This document shows, in pieces, positions 26,568-36,215 of a stretch of 64,000 nucleotides of DNA. The stretch's first letter is position 1; the number at the start of each line of letters is the position of its first letter. Source of the stretch: Chitinophagales bacterium (GTDB lineage Bacteria; Bacteroidota; Bacteroidia; Chitinophagales; JADIYW01). The stretch is from positions 868,001 through 932,000 of the forward strand of contig JACJXT010000011.1 in the NCBI GenBank assembly GCA_020636535.1, in the 5' to 3' direction. A program made the position numbers and the translations under genes. A model generated the notes under the pieces. It worked only from the letters and a program-made list of their open reading frames with translations, was not told where the DNA came from and made no database searches.

Positions 26568-27888
26568 ACCCAAATATACGCAATAAAATAACTTGCGTAT
26601 ATTTTTTTGCTAAAAATATTTTTTGTTTATAATGTTTTTATTTTCAATACTATACAAAAGATATGTTTTTGCGTATTTTAAATATATACTGTTACTTGTT
26701 TGCTACTTTGTTGGTGAAAAATACATAGAATACGCAATATGAATAATCAATTATATACTTTTTCTTTTGGCACTCACAACAATAAAAATGTAATATAGAT
26801 TGTCTTTTTTCTAACCAACAATTAATAGAAGGTTTAAAGATTTACTTTCTACCAGCATTCTCTATCAAGTAACTCTGATGAGTGAGAATTTGTATGTATT
26901 CTACTATAATATTTTATCAAAAGTATAACTACTTTTTATTGGCAGAAATAGCGTAGGAAGAAAAAATGCGGCGGCTAAGCGTGGGAATATAGCGTGGAGC
27001 GATCATTTTTTCTTGACTTTTTTGTTACTTTTTGTGTCAAGACAAAAAGTAAGGAAAATAAGAGTTGAGTAATGTTTTTTCTTATTAGCTATAAATTATT
27101 ATTTTAATTAAGTACTTAATAGCTATGCTGACTAATATTTTATGCAAACTCAGTTATAAGAATACCAAGCTAAGCCACTTTAAAAGCTAAACAACTTACT
27201 AAAAAACCAAGTCAGCTAATAAAACACATAAGTCGAGCCACTTAAAAATCAAACCCAGTTAAGGTAAAACATTAACCGAGTTAAGGTTTGAAGTGGTATC
27301 CTGTACTTCTATAAGTGGGTTGGTATACTTAAAACCTAAACCAAGTTAGGGTAAAAACTAACTCAGCTTATATTTTAAGTGGGGTGGACTACTTAAAAAC
27401 TAAGTGAAACTGACAAATTGGGTGGCTACCCCCACTTCGGAAGGGGGGTAGGGTACTTCGGAAGTGGGGTAAAGTGCTAAATTTACGCCATTATGGCAGT
27501 TTTTTTTTATTTTTCGTTTTAGTAAGGAGATACTTCGTTCGTTCCTCACTCAGTATAGACGGTTGGTTAAAAATGGCTCTCGATACTATAAGTAAAATGT
27601 AATTGATAATTAGACCGTCTATTGCGAAATTTTGAGAGGAACGAACAAAATTGTGGCCTACCTGTCGGTAGACAGGCAATCTCAAACTATGAACTGCTAT
27701 AAAGTATATTACCTGTCTGCCGAACAGGTAGACTTCGCTACTTTCATCCGCTCGCAAAGACGAGGATTATTTTAGTTGTTGTATTTTTGATTTAGGAGAT
27801 ACTTTGTTCGTTCCTCACTCAGTATAATGAGAATGACACAAAGACTTCATGTAGAAACCCAATTACGAAAGCGTTCTAATTGGTATAA
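26568..27888. other. Long region without convincing genes
   Basis: About 1.3 kb. It holds the hairpin TTACTTTTTG-TGTCAAGA-CAAAAAGTAA (27025-27052); degenerate direct repeats containing ACTTAAAA and CAAGTTA-like words (about 27176-27410); a G/C-rich stretch with ACTTCGGAAGT palindromes (about 27427-27470); two copies of GTTCGTTCCTCACTCAGTAT (about 27538 and 27807); and a repeat shared with 10.9 kb (27669-27765). The 88-codon minus-strand frame at 27491-27757 consists of repeat DNA. Confidence 0.6.
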
Positions 27889-27926
27889 CAAAAAAAGAGC
27901 TGACCAAAATTAGTCAGCTCTTTTCG
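27889..27926 (-). terminator. secDF terminator
   Basis: Stem GAGCTGAC/GTCAGCTC with an 8-nt loop and flanking A and T runs, 20 nt after the secDF stop on the minus strand. Confidence 0.88.
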
Positions 27927-27945
27927 TTTTTGTTTGATCTATTTT

Positions 27946-30900
27946 TTACTTCACCGAAGCAGCTTTGTCTTTGTTTTTAATGTTTCTGTTTACAAAGTTG
28001 TCTACATCATACATAATTGGTGATGCAATAAATACTGATGAATAAACACCTATTACAACACCTAACAACATAGCAAACGAGAATGATTTTAATACAGAAC
28101 CACCAAATAAGAACAAGATAAATACTACTATAAATACAGTAAATGCAGTATTAAATGTTCTAGAAAGTGTACTGTTAATCGCATCGTTCATGGTAGATTT
28201 TAAATCGCTGTTTGGTCTTTCGCCAATATACTCTCTTAACCTATCAAAGATAATTACGGTATCGTTGATGGAATAACCTATAATGGTAAGTATGGCTGCT
28301 ATAAAGTGTTGGTCTACTTCTAGTGGAAACCACATAATTCCGTTAAGTAAAGAGAATAATCCTACAACAATTAAAGCATCGTGTAAAGTGGCTACAACTG
28401 CTCCAACGGAATAACCATATTTTCTAAATCGCAATAAGATATATAAGAAAATTGCTAGTAATGCTAAAATGGTTACTTTAAATGAACTCTTTCTAAAGTC
28501 TAATGAAATAGTTGGATCTATTTTCGTAGAACTTAATAAGTTAGCTTGTTTAAAGGTTTCAAACGACTCATTATTTAAGTATGGTTTTAAACCTTCGTAT
28601 ACAGCACGCTCTACTTTAGCATCTGCTTCTTTTGTGTTTTCTTTAATTAAATAATGCGTAGTAATTTTTACTTGGTTGCTAGCACCAAATTGTTTTACAA
28701 TAGAACCATCGCCAACAGTTTTAGTTAAAGCATCTTTAATTTGATTGGTTTCAACGCCTTTTTCAAAACGCACTTTGTATTCTCTACCACCAGTAAAGTC
28801 AACACCAAGATCAAATCCTCTTGTAAATATAGAAACAAATCCTGCTGTTAAAATAATTGCAGAAATAGTATAAGATATTTTTCTTTTTCCAATAAAATCG
28901 AAATTTTTACCTTGTAAGAAGTTTTTAGTAAAGTTGGTAACATAGTTGTAGTATTTACCTTTTTCCATTCTAGCATCTAAAATTACTTTAGATAATAAAA
29001 CTGCTGTAAATAGCGTAGTAAAAATACCAATACACAAAGTTACCGCAAAACCTCTGATTGGTCCCATACCAAATCCTAGTAAAATTAAACCAGTAATAAA
29101 TGTGGTAACATTACCATCTATAATGGCAGAATACGAATGTTTGTAACCTTCTTCAATGGCAGTTTTTACTGTTTTGCCATGTCGTAATTCTTCTTTTATT
29201 CTTTCGTAAATAATCACATTGGCATCTACAGCCATACCTAAAGTAAGTACAATACCTGCAATTCCTGGCAATGTAAGTGTAGCACCAAAACCTGCTAATA
29301 ATCCTACGATTAATAACATGTTTAATAACATCATTAAGATAGCAATAAAACCACCAGAAGAGTAGAATGCTACCATAAATACAAAAATTAAGAATATAGA
29401 AACTGCTAATGAAATTAATCCAGCTCTAATAGATTGCTCACCTAAAGATGGACCAACTAATTCTTCTTCTATAATTCTGGCAGAAGCAGGTAGCTTACCA
29501 GTTTTTAAAACATTGGCTAAATCGGTTGCTTCTTCTGTAGTAAAACCACCACTAATTTGTGAACTACCACCATCAATTTGTCCGTTTACAGTTGGTGCAG
29601 AATACACTTGATTATCTAGTACAATAGCAATATTATTGCCTACATTTTTTCCAGTTAAATCGCTCCAAGTTCTAGCACCTTCGGTATTCATTTGCATACT
29701 TACAATAGTTTGTCCGTATTGATCAATATCTGCTCTTGCTTCAGAAATAGCACTACCATCTAGTGGTGGCTCATCTGAGTTAGAAGGTACTTTTATTGCA
29801 TAAATAGCATAAAACTTAACTTTGTTTTCTTTGCTGTCGCCACCTATAGCTTTAGCACCATACATAAAGGCAATGTCTTTTGGAAAAGCTGCTCTTACAT
29901 CTGGATTGTTTAGGTAGCTGTTTAATTGTGCTGTATCTAAAGCTCTAACATAACCAATAACTGGACTTTCCATGTATCTGTTATTGTTGTCTACTGCTGG
30001 TTGTAGTACAGCAAATAATGGATTTTCGTTTTTGAATTCTTCAAATTTAGCTTCTTGCGAAGTATCTGAACTTGCGTTAGTTTCTTTATTGCCAGACAGT
30101 AAATCGTTGCCTGTATTTTTTGTACTGTCTGTAGTAGTATTTCCAGACAGAATATCGTCGTTTACTAAAGGCGAATCATCGGTTGTAGTAGTTTCATCGC
30201 TATTATTTGCTAAATATGTTTTTAATGCATCGTTAGCACTGTTAATTGATTGACCTATTTGCGATGCTTTATAAGTCTCCCAAAATTCTAAGTTGGCAGT
30301 TGCTTGTAATAATTTTCTTACTCTCGCAGGATTATCAACACCAGCAATTTCTACATTGATTCTTGCTTTTTTAGGATCTAAAGTGATAGTTGGTTGCTTA
30401 GTACCAAATTGGTCAATTCTAGAAGTAATAATGCTATATGTTCTATTAATTGCAGAGCTAGCTTCTTCTCTAATAATATCTAGTACATCATTATCAGAAG
30501 TATTGAAATTAATTCTGTCGGCATATTGTCTTGTAGCAAATATTGGTGCTAACTTTCCGTTTGGACTGTTCTTTTTGAATGCTTCGTAGAACAAGCTAAT
30601 ATAATCGTCTTGAGAAGATGACATATTTTTTTCAGCATCGTCTAAAGATTTTAAAAATGCAGGATTTGGATTGTCATCAGACATAGAAACCAATAACTCT
30701 TTAAGTGATACTTGTAGTACAACACTCATACCACCTTGTAAATCTAGTCCTAAGTTTAATTGCTGACTTTTAGCACTTTTGTAAGTACTTCCTAAAAATA
30801 CTTTTTCATTTTGAATAGAGTCTAAGTATCTGTTTTTATAGCCAATTCTTTCTTGTCTGATACTATCTTCGTATAAAAACTGATTGATTTTGCTATTAGG

Positions 30901-31062
30901 ATAAAGTTTAGTAGGGTCTTGCATTGGAATAGCTTTTTCTGCCATTGCAATTACATTTTTTTCTATACTATTAACTTTAAAGGTAAACGACAAACAATAG
31001 ATACATACTAAAACGAGTAATGCTGTAATTACTCCAATAAAAATTCTTGTTCCTTTGCTCAT
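27946..31062 (-). CDS. secDF: Protein translocase subunit SecDF (fusion)
   Basis: 1038 residues with SecD (1 to about 710) joined to SecF (about 720-1038), the usual Bacteroidota arrangement. Seen motifs: LGLDLQGGM (SecD domain D1), the LPGIAGIVLTLGMAVDANVI membrane segment, LGVDFTGG (SecF) and the GYSINDTVIIFDRLRE segment. The complex uses the proton gradient to pull exported proteins through SecYEG. An unusual Thr/Ser/Asp/Asn-rich stretch (about 270-335) lies in the periplasmic SecD part. A TATATTTG -7 box is found upstream (minus, 31082-31089). Confidence 0.97.
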   Translation of the reverse strand: MSKGTRIFIGVITALLVLVCIYCLSFTFKVNSIEKNVIAMAEKAIPMQDPTKLYPNSKINQFLYEDSIRQERIGYKNRYLDSIQNEKVFLGSTYKSAKSQQLNLGLDLQGGMSVVLQVSLKELLVSMSDDNPNPAFLKSLDDAEKNMSSSQDDYISLFYEAFKKNSPNGKLAPIFATRQYADRINFNTSDNDVLDIIREEASSAINRTYSIITSRIDQFGTKQPTITLDPKKARINVEIAGVDNPARVRKLLQATANLEFWETYKASQIGQSINSANDALKTYLANNSDETTTTDDSPLVNDDILSGNTTTDSTKNTGNDLLSGNKETNASSDTSQEAKFEEFKNENPLFAVLQPAVDNNNRYMESPVIGYVRALDTAQLNSYLNNPDVRAAFPKDIAFMYGAKAIGGDSKENKVKFYAIYAIKVPSNSDEPPLDGSAISEARADIDQYGQTIVSMQMNTEGARTWSDLTGKNVGNNIAIVLDNQVYSAPTVNGQIDGGSSQISGGFTTEEATDLANVLKTGKLPASARIIEEELVGPSLGEQSIRAGLISLAVSIFLIFVFMVAFYSSGGFIAILMMLLNMLLIVGLLAGFGATLTLPGIAGIVLTLGMAVDANVIIYERIKEELRHGKTVKTAIEEGYKHSYSAIIDGNVTTFITGLILLGFGMGPIRGFAVTLCIGIFTTLFTAVLLSKVILDARMEKGKYYNYVTNFTKNFLQGKNFDFIGKRKISYTISAIILTAGFVSIFTRGFDLGVDFTGGREYKVRFEKGVETNQIKDALTKTVGDGSIVKQFGASNQVKITTHYLIKENTKEADAKVERAVYEGLKPYLNNESFETFKQANLLSSTKIDPTISLDFRKSSFKVTILALLAIFLYILLRFRKYGYSVGAVVATLHDALIVVGLFSLLNGIMWFPLEVDQHFIAAILTIIGYSINDTVIIFDRLREYIGERPNSDLKSTMNDAINSTLSRTFNTAFTVFIVVFILFLFGGSVLKSFSFAMLLGVVIGVYSSVFIASPIMYDVDNFVNRNIKNKDKAASVK

Positions 31063-31081
31063 AAATTATTTTTCAAGGTTG

Positions 31082-31089
31082 CAAATATA
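31082..31089 (-). promoter_or_regulatory. Predicted secDF -7 box
   Basis: TATATTTG on the minus strand, 19 nt before the secDF start. Confidence 0.5.
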
Positions 31090-31150
31090 CTACTTTCACT
31101 ACAAAAAAGAAGGTAATTTTGTAGTAAATGCCAACAATTATAACTAATTG

Positions 31151-32995
31151 TTAATGAAGATAGAATTGCTGACTATACAAAGTTTTATCATTCAATACAA
31201 ATGTAAGAAAATAAGTGCCATTGGATAGTGCACTTAAATCTAAAATATTGTTAGATAATGTATAATTGTATTTTCTACCTAAAACATCGCTAATAAAACA
31301 AGTTGTATATAAATCTGCTTGATTATTAATTAGTATTACTTGCTTGTTTTGTACTGCAATTTTAATTTTTTGTACTGCATTTTCTATCTTGTTGGTAGCT
31401 ATTGGTTGCAAATAAAAATCTTGAAGTGTTATTACTCCGTTGTAAATTGTTACTGTTGTATCTATACTTATATATCCAGCCAATGCTACATGAATATTGT
31501 ATACGCCACTATCTATAGTATTTGTAATAAAATATCCTAATGAATCAGTAGTATAGTTTTTACTAAGTTCTGTAATAGCAATTGTTGCTCCTTGTAAGTC
31601 TAAATTAGTATTAATATCTTTAATATTGCCTTCAATTTTACCACCTCTTGGCGTTAAATGAATATTTAATATCGTTACTGAGTCATTTTGAATGGAAACA
31701 GTAGCGGTTTGGCTAATATATCCAGCTAAATCAATGCTAACATTAAATATGCCATTTTCAACTCTACCTGTTTTGTACTCGCCAATTGCATTTGATGTAC
31801 TATTAATTGAAGCATCATCTAAAAATGTAATAACTGCACTTGGCAACACTTGGTTGGTTATAGCATCATAAACAGTACCTTCTAGTCGAGCAGCTCTAAT
31901 ATAATTTGGTTTTACTACAAATAATCCTTCGTCAATATCACTTAAAATAATATTTCCTGATGGAAAATATGGATATGCTTCCCAAACGCCATGCCATGGT
32001 GAAGCAATGTTGTCATAGTTAGGAGAGCAGTCGTACTGTCCAACTTTTATAATATTGTCTGGATGGCTAGCGTCCCAAATGACAACACCTAATTTGTAGT
32101 GAGCTACTACAAGGTAATCGTTGATGACTCTTACATTGTGTGGAATAACGCTTTCGTTAGGTGAATTTTTTATGGTACTAATTAAAATTGGATTGCTTTT
32201 ATCGTGAATATCATACACACCAATAGGAGCATATTCTCTTTCATCAGTAGTAAACAAATAATTGCCATCATCTGATGTCCAAGAATTGTGATTATAAGCA
32301 TATGGTGTTGTAGTAGTACTGACTAATATTGGATTCGCTTTATCACTTATGTCATAAATACTTTGTGTTCCTGCATAAACTTCAGATTCATATAAATAAT
32401 TATCTCTTGCATAACTATCATGTACATATTTTGCATTTTGGTGTCCTAAATATTCTGGTTGTGTAGGATTTTGACTAATATCGAACATAATTGTACCAGA
32501 AATTCCTACTCCATTTACAGTTGTAGAACGACCACCATTTAAGTACAAAATACCATCTTCGTCAATAAAGACAGTATGTGCCATTTGTATGTTGATATTT
32601 TTGCCATTTGATGTGAAATTTTTAATATTATAGGTTTTTACACTATCTGGTAAATACTGTAAATCTATAATTTGCATACCTTCGTTACTACCATTAGAAA
32701 CATCATGAACAATATAGGCGTAATGACTCCAGACTTTCATTTCTCTCCAAGAAGAAGCACTTCCACCAAGAAAAGCAACTTGAGTTGGTGTAGTTGGATT
32801 CGTTATATCGACAATAGAAGTACCTGAATAAGTTCCTACAATAGCATATTCTTTTTGGTTGATAGCATCGTAATAACCCCAACAACTTGATAAATCTGTA
32901 TTGTAAGGTAAATTGGATAGTAATTGTATGTTTTGTGCTTGACTAAATTGCACAATAAACAGTAGTAAGCTTAGTGTAAAAAATTGTTTAATCAT
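31151..32995 (-). CDS. Choice-of-anchor B family protein with type A type IX sorting domain
   Basis: 614 residues. A signal peptide ends in QFSQAQ. An LVIVD/choice-of-anchor B beta-propeller (about 20-370) follows: NTDLSSCWGYYD, AIVGTYSGTSIVDI, EGMQIIDL, VHDSYARDNYLYESEVY and VIPHNVRVINDYLVVAHY. Then come two carboxypeptidase-regulatory-like modules (about 375-535: GTVYDAITNQVLPSAVITFL and GNIKDINTNLDLQGATIAI). A C-terminal type A sorting domain (about 540-614) has the end DLSALSNGTYFLTF. The protein is exported by the type IX system to the cell surface or medium. Its ligand is unknown. Confidence 0.9.
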   Translation of the reverse strand: MIKQFFTLSLLLFIVQFSQAQNIQLLSNLPYNTDLSSCWGYYDAINQKEYAIVGTYSGTSIVDITNPTTPTQVAFLGGSASSWREMKVWSHYAYIVHDVSNGSNEGMQIIDLQYLPDSVKTYNIKNFTSNGKNINIQMAHTVFIDEDGILYLNGGRSTTVNGVGISGTIMFDISQNPTQPEYLGHQNAKYVHDSYARDNYLYESEVYAGTQSIYDISDKANPILVSTTTTPYAYNHNSWTSDDGNYLFTTDEREYAPIGVYDIHDKSNPILISTIKNSPNESVIPHNVRVINDYLVVAHYKLGVVIWDASHPDNIIKVGQYDCSPNYDNIASPWHGVWEAYPYFPSGNIILSDIDEGLFVVKPNYIRAARLEGTVYDAITNQVLPSAVITFLDDASINSTSNAIGEYKTGRVENGIFNVSIDLAGYISQTATVSIQNDSVTILNIHLTPRGGKIEGNIKDINTNLDLQGATIAITELSKNYTTDSLGYFITNTIDSGVYNIHVALAGYISIDTTVTIYNGVITLQDFYLQPIATNKIENAVQKIKIAVQNKQVILINNQADLYTTCFISDVLGRKYNYTLSNNILDLSALSNGTYFLTFVLNDKTLYSQQFYLH

Positions 32996-33040
32996 TAATT
33001 TTGTACTTAATGATTTAAAGTTAATAAAAAAGCTAATCTT

Positions 33041-33523
33041 TTACAGCATTTCGGCATCGCTGTTGCCTACAAAACTAGATGAGTTGCTCTTTTGACTACT
33101 GTAGTTATTGTCATCGTTGTTGTCGTTATTGTCACTATCTTCATCATTTCTATTTCGGTGTTTGTTTTTACCTAAAACAGAACGAATTAAACCACCTAGC
33201 ATTTTTTGTATTTCAATAGTATCTTCTTGTAGTTGAGCAGAAGTACCATATCCTAAATCATTAGATAAGTATAATAAATAGTAAACATCGTTTAAAGCAG
33301 ATTGTGCATCGCTATACAATCTTGTTTTGTCTTGTTTGTTTCTTCTCTGAAATCCTTCAGAAATACTTACAACAACACTAGAGCTAGCTCTTTTTAATTG
33401 ATCTACTAGCGTACCTCTTTCTTTTTCTGGAAAGCTATCTGTGTATTGGTAAATGTTTAGCGTTAAACTATGTGCTTTTTGCCACACATTTAAGTCAAAA
33501 AATGATTGAATTCTTTCTTCCAT
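33041..33523 (-). CDS. Four-helix-bundle protein (S23/23S rRNA intervening-protein family)
   Basis: 160 residues. The S23-type core is clear: FFDLNVWQKAHSLTLNIY, FPEKERGTLVDQLKRASSSV, VVSISEGFQRRNKQDKTRLY and the following helix with ALNDVYYLLYLSNDLGY. After about residue 120 comes a disordered Asn/Asp/Ser tail. The family was first found in rRNA intervening sequences, but members are widespread and of unknown function. Here it is a free-standing gene, not inside rRNA. A TATATTTG box (minus, 33548-33555) precedes it. Confidence 0.88.
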   Translation of the reverse strand: MEERIQSFFDLNVWQKAHSLTLNIYQYTDSFPEKERGTLVDQLKRASSSVVVSISEGFQRRNKQDKTRLYSDAQSALNDVYYLLYLSNDLGYGTSAQLQEDTIEIQKMLGGLIRSVLGKNKHRNRNDEDSDNNDNNDDNNYSSQKSNSSSFVGNSDAEML

Positions 33524-33547
33524 TATATATAGTTTTAGTTAGTCGTA

Positions 33548-33555
33548 CAAATATA
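33548..33555 (-). promoter_or_regulatory. Predicted -7 box for the four-helix-bundle gene
   Basis: TATATTTG on the minus strand, 24 nt before the start codon. Confidence 0.45.
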
Positions 33556-33606
33556 GTCTAAAATATATTACTCATATTATGAATGTGTTTCCAAATAATT
33601 AATTAT

Positions 33607-35049
33607 TTATTTGGGTAGGTAGTTGTTTATATCAAATTGATTTTCAGTTTGCTTAAGTATTTTAGCGGCTACTGCTGTTGCTACTAGCAATTCATTTTCA
33701 TTATACTGATTTGGATGAAAATATTGGTTGACAAAATTAGTATCGAAGTTGCCATTAATAAACGCAGGATGTTTGGCTACAAACTTTCCGAATGGTAAAG
33801 TGGTTTTTACTCCTTTAATTTTATAACTATCAATTGCTTCAATTAAAAGTTCAATTGCTTCATTTCTATTATTAGCATGTACAATTAATTTAGCAATCAT
33901 CGGATCGTAGTAAATAGGAATTTCCATACCTTGCTCAAAACCATCATCTACTCGTATACCAATTCCTTTTGGTCTTTTGTAGGTGTGTAGTGTACCAATA
34001 TCTGGTAGAAAATTATTTTCAGGATCTTCAGCATATACTCTTAGTTCTATTGCATGACCGTTTATTTTTAAATCTTCTTGTTTAATTTGTAGTACTTCAT
34101 TATTCGCAATTTTAATTTGCTGTTCTACTAAGTCAATTCCAGTAATAAACTCTGTAACAGGATGTTCTACTTGCAAACGCGTATTCATTTCCAAGAAATA
34201 AAAATCCATGTTTTCATTTAAAATAAATTCTACAGTTCCTGCACCACTATAATTTACAGCTTTAGCTACATTAATAGCTGCTTCGCCCATTTTTTGTCTT
34301 AAATCAGAAGTTAATATAGCAGAAGGTGCTTCTTCTACTACTTTTTGATGTCTTCTTTGAATAGAACATTCTCTTTCAAACAAATGAATAACATTACCAT
34401 GATTATCACCTAAAATTTGAATTTCGATATGTCGTGGCGCTGTTACATATTTTTCTATGAACACACTTCCATCACCAAAGGCAGAAGTAGCTTCAGATAT
34501 GGCTAAATTCATCTGTTCTTCTAATTCGCTCTCGTTTTCTACTACACGCATTCCTTTTCCACCACCACCAGCACTTGCTTTAATTAAAATAGGAAAACCA
34601 ATTGTTGTAGCAATAGCTTTTGCTTCATTCACATCGCTAATAGGTTTATCTGTTCCAGGAACTAATGGTACATTATACTGAGCCACTGCTTGTTTTGCTG
34701 CTAACTTGCTTCCCATTACTTCTATGGCTTTTTCAGAAGGTCCTATGAAAATAATATTATTATCAGCACATGCTTTTGCTAGCAATGCATTTTCAGATAA
34801 AAAACCATAACCAGGATGAATGCCATCTACATTTAACTGCTTAGCAACATCAATAATAGTGTCAATTTTTAAATAAGAATCTTTTGATGGTGGAGGACCA
34901 ATACAAACAGCCTCATCTGCTAAACGAACATGTGGAGCATTTCGGTCTGCTTCAGAAAAAACAGCTACTGTATGAATGCCTAATTTTTTGCACGATTTAA
35001 TTATTCTTACTGCAATTTCACCTCTGTTGGCAATTAGAATTTTTTTCAT
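33607..35049 (-). CDS. accC: Biotin carboxylase subunit of an acyl-CoA carboxylase
   Basis: 480 residues. N-terminal ILIANRGEIAVRIIKSCKKL, ATP-grasp glycine loop ASAGGGGKGMRVV (about 160-172), biotin carboxylase signatures RHIEIQILGD, FERECSIQRRHQKVVEEAPS and FLEMNTRLQVEHPVTE. It carboxylates biotin on a carrier protein using ATP and bicarbonate. It is about 30 residues longer than E. coli AccC and has no biotin attachment site of its own. No accB or carboxyltransferase gene is adjacent, so a propionyl-CoA carboxylase subunit is an alternative. Confidence 0.93.
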   Translation of the reverse strand: MKKILIANRGEIAVRIIKSCKKLGIHTVAVFSEADRNAPHVRLADEAVCIGPPPSKDSYLKIDTIIDVAKQLNVDGIHPGYGFLSENALLAKACADNNIIFIGPSEKAIEVMGSKLAAKQAVAQYNVPLVPGTDKPISDVNEAKAIATTIGFPILIKASAGGGGKGMRVVENESELEEQMNLAISEATSAFGDGSVFIEKYVTAPRHIEIQILGDNHGNVIHLFERECSIQRRHQKVVEEAPSAILTSDLRQKMGEAAINVAKAVNYSGAGTVEFILNENMDFYFLEMNTRLQVEHPVTEFITGIDLVEQQIKIANNEVLQIKQEDLKINGHAIELRVYAEDPENNFLPDIGTLHTYKRPKGIGIRVDDGFEQGMEIPIYYDPMIAKLIVHANNRNEAIELLIEAIDSYKIKGVKTTLPFGKFVAKHPAFINGNFDTNFVNQYFHPNQYNENELLVATAVAAKILKQTENQFDINNYLPK

Positions 35050-35159
35050 GCGATAAATATAAGCATAAGCACAAAATTTTAACTATTTTCTTTTTTTATA
35101 CCATGAGTTGCACACATGGTTACTCACATTGAAGTATTTCATACTTCTATGTCAAACAA

Positions 35160-35224
35160 GAAGTGCGTAGTATTTCAACCTTATTAGCAGTAATTTTATA
35201 AGCAAGAGCGTGGCGTAGCTACGC
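35160..35224 (+). repeat. Two-hairpin GCGTAGC element, copy 3
   Basis: Hairpins at 35160-35176 (GAAGT-GCGTAGT-ATTTC, one mismatch) and 35208-35224 (GCGTG-GCGTAGC-TACGC). The starts are 48 nt apart. Confidence 0.75.
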
Positions 35225-35380
35225 AACCTTATATCAACAGTTTTTTTTGACTTATTTTTTCTTCCGAAGGTTCGGAATGCGTAATTTGGTATTAATTTTA
35301 ACTATTTTCTTTTTTTTACACCATGAGTTGCACACATGGTTACTCATATTGAAGTATTTCATACTTCTATTGTTAAACAA

Positions 35381-35445
35381 GAAGTGCGTAGTACTTCAAC
35401 CTTATTAGCAGTAATTTTATAAGCAAGAGCGTGGCGTAGCTACGC
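35381..35445 (+). repeat. Two-hairpin GCGTAGC element, copy 4
   Basis: Hairpins at 35381-35397 (GAAGT-GCGTAGT-ACTTC, perfect) and 35429-35445. Same 48-nt spacing; this is the tandem copy of copy 3. Confidence 0.75.
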
Positions 35446-35547
35446 AACCTTATATCAACAGTTTTTTTGACTTATTTTTTCTTCCGAAGGTTCGGAAGGC
35501 GTAATTAGGTATTAATTTTAACTATTTTCTTTTTTTTATAGATATTT

Positions 35548-36213
35548 GTGCTGTTGAATACAATTTCACAAATAGCAAAATTAGTTAAGAAAGAATTTAA
35601 AGTAGAATGGAGAGATAAAACCATTATTAGTTCTATTTTTGCATATGTAGTTGGTGCCATTTACTTAGTGTATTTGGTTTTTCAAGGTAAGATAACTTTT
35701 AATGCATGGTTAAGCGTTTTTTGGATTATTGTTTTGTTTACAGCTCTAAATGCAGTGTATAGAACTTTTATTAAAGAAGCCAACGAACAGTTTTACTATA
35801 TAAAAAATGTGGCTAGTGTTGTTGTTCTAATAAACTCAAAAATAATATATAATACTATTACTATTTTTGTATTAAGTATAGCCGTTTATTTTTTGATGTT
35901 TATTTTTTTCGATAATAAAATTAATTATCCATTCTATTTTGTACTCACTATTTTTTTAGTCAGTTTAGGATTTTCGAGTATTTTTAGTTTGCTATCTGGA
36001 ATTACAGCTAAAACGCAAAATGTAATATTGTTATTTATTTTATCATTTCCTTTGGTTTTACCATTAATGTTGCTAACTGTTAAATTAAGTTTTTTATGTG
36101 ATTTTTATACCGAAATAAAAGATTTGTATTTACATTTGATGGCAGTTTTATTGTTAGATATGATAGTGATTGTGTTGTCAAATATATTGTTCCCGTTTAT
36201 TTGGAAAGATTAG
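35548..36213 (+). CDS. ccmB: Haem exporter membrane subunit CcmB
   Basis: 221 residues from a GTG start at 35548 (TTG 35554 is the alternative). The N terminus KLVKKEFKVEWRDKTIISS and six membrane helices fit CcmB. With CcmA (an ATPase, not seen here) and CcmC it supplies haem to the CcmE chaperone for cytochrome c maturation. The gene overlaps or nearly abuts ccmC and starts a short ccmB-ccmC-ccmD run. The start lies only 28 nt after the tandem repeat ends, so the promoter may lie inside repeat DNA. Confidence 0.9.
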   Translation: MLLNTISQIAKLVKKEFKVEWRDKTIISSIFAYVVGAIYLVYLVFQGKITFNAWLSVFWIIVLFTALNAVYRTFIKEANEQFYYIKNVASVVVLINSKIIYNTITIFVLSIAVYFLMFIFFDNKINYPFYFVLTIFLVSLGFSSIFSLLSGITAKTQNVILLFILSFPLVLPLMLLTVKLSFLCDFYTEIKDLYLHLMAVLLLDMIVIVLSNILFPFIWKD

Positions 36214-36215
36214 TT

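Larger units (their letters stand above)
35081..35520. repeat. Tandem duplication of a 219-bp intergenic unit
   Basis: Unit 1 (35081-35299) and unit 2 (35300-35519) are near-identical. AACTATTTTCTTTTTTT starts each unit and occurs a third time at 35520. Each unit holds an ACCATG/CATGGT hairpin, a GAAGTAT/ATACTTC hairpin, a two-hairpin GCGTAGC element and TTCCGAA-GG-TTCGGAA. Confidence 0.9.

Noticed and set aside
26247..26573. Short open frames on both strands across the hairpin array
   Set aside because: They exist only because the high-G+C palindromes lack stops; the paired structure explains the sequence better.
27491..27757. 88-codon minus-strand open frame
   Set aside because: It is built from the repeat shared with 10.9 kb and GTTCGTTCCTCACT repeats; no family resemblance.
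33041..33523. rRNA intervening sequence
   Set aside because: The S23-like gene has its own promoter and no flanking 23S rRNA sequence.
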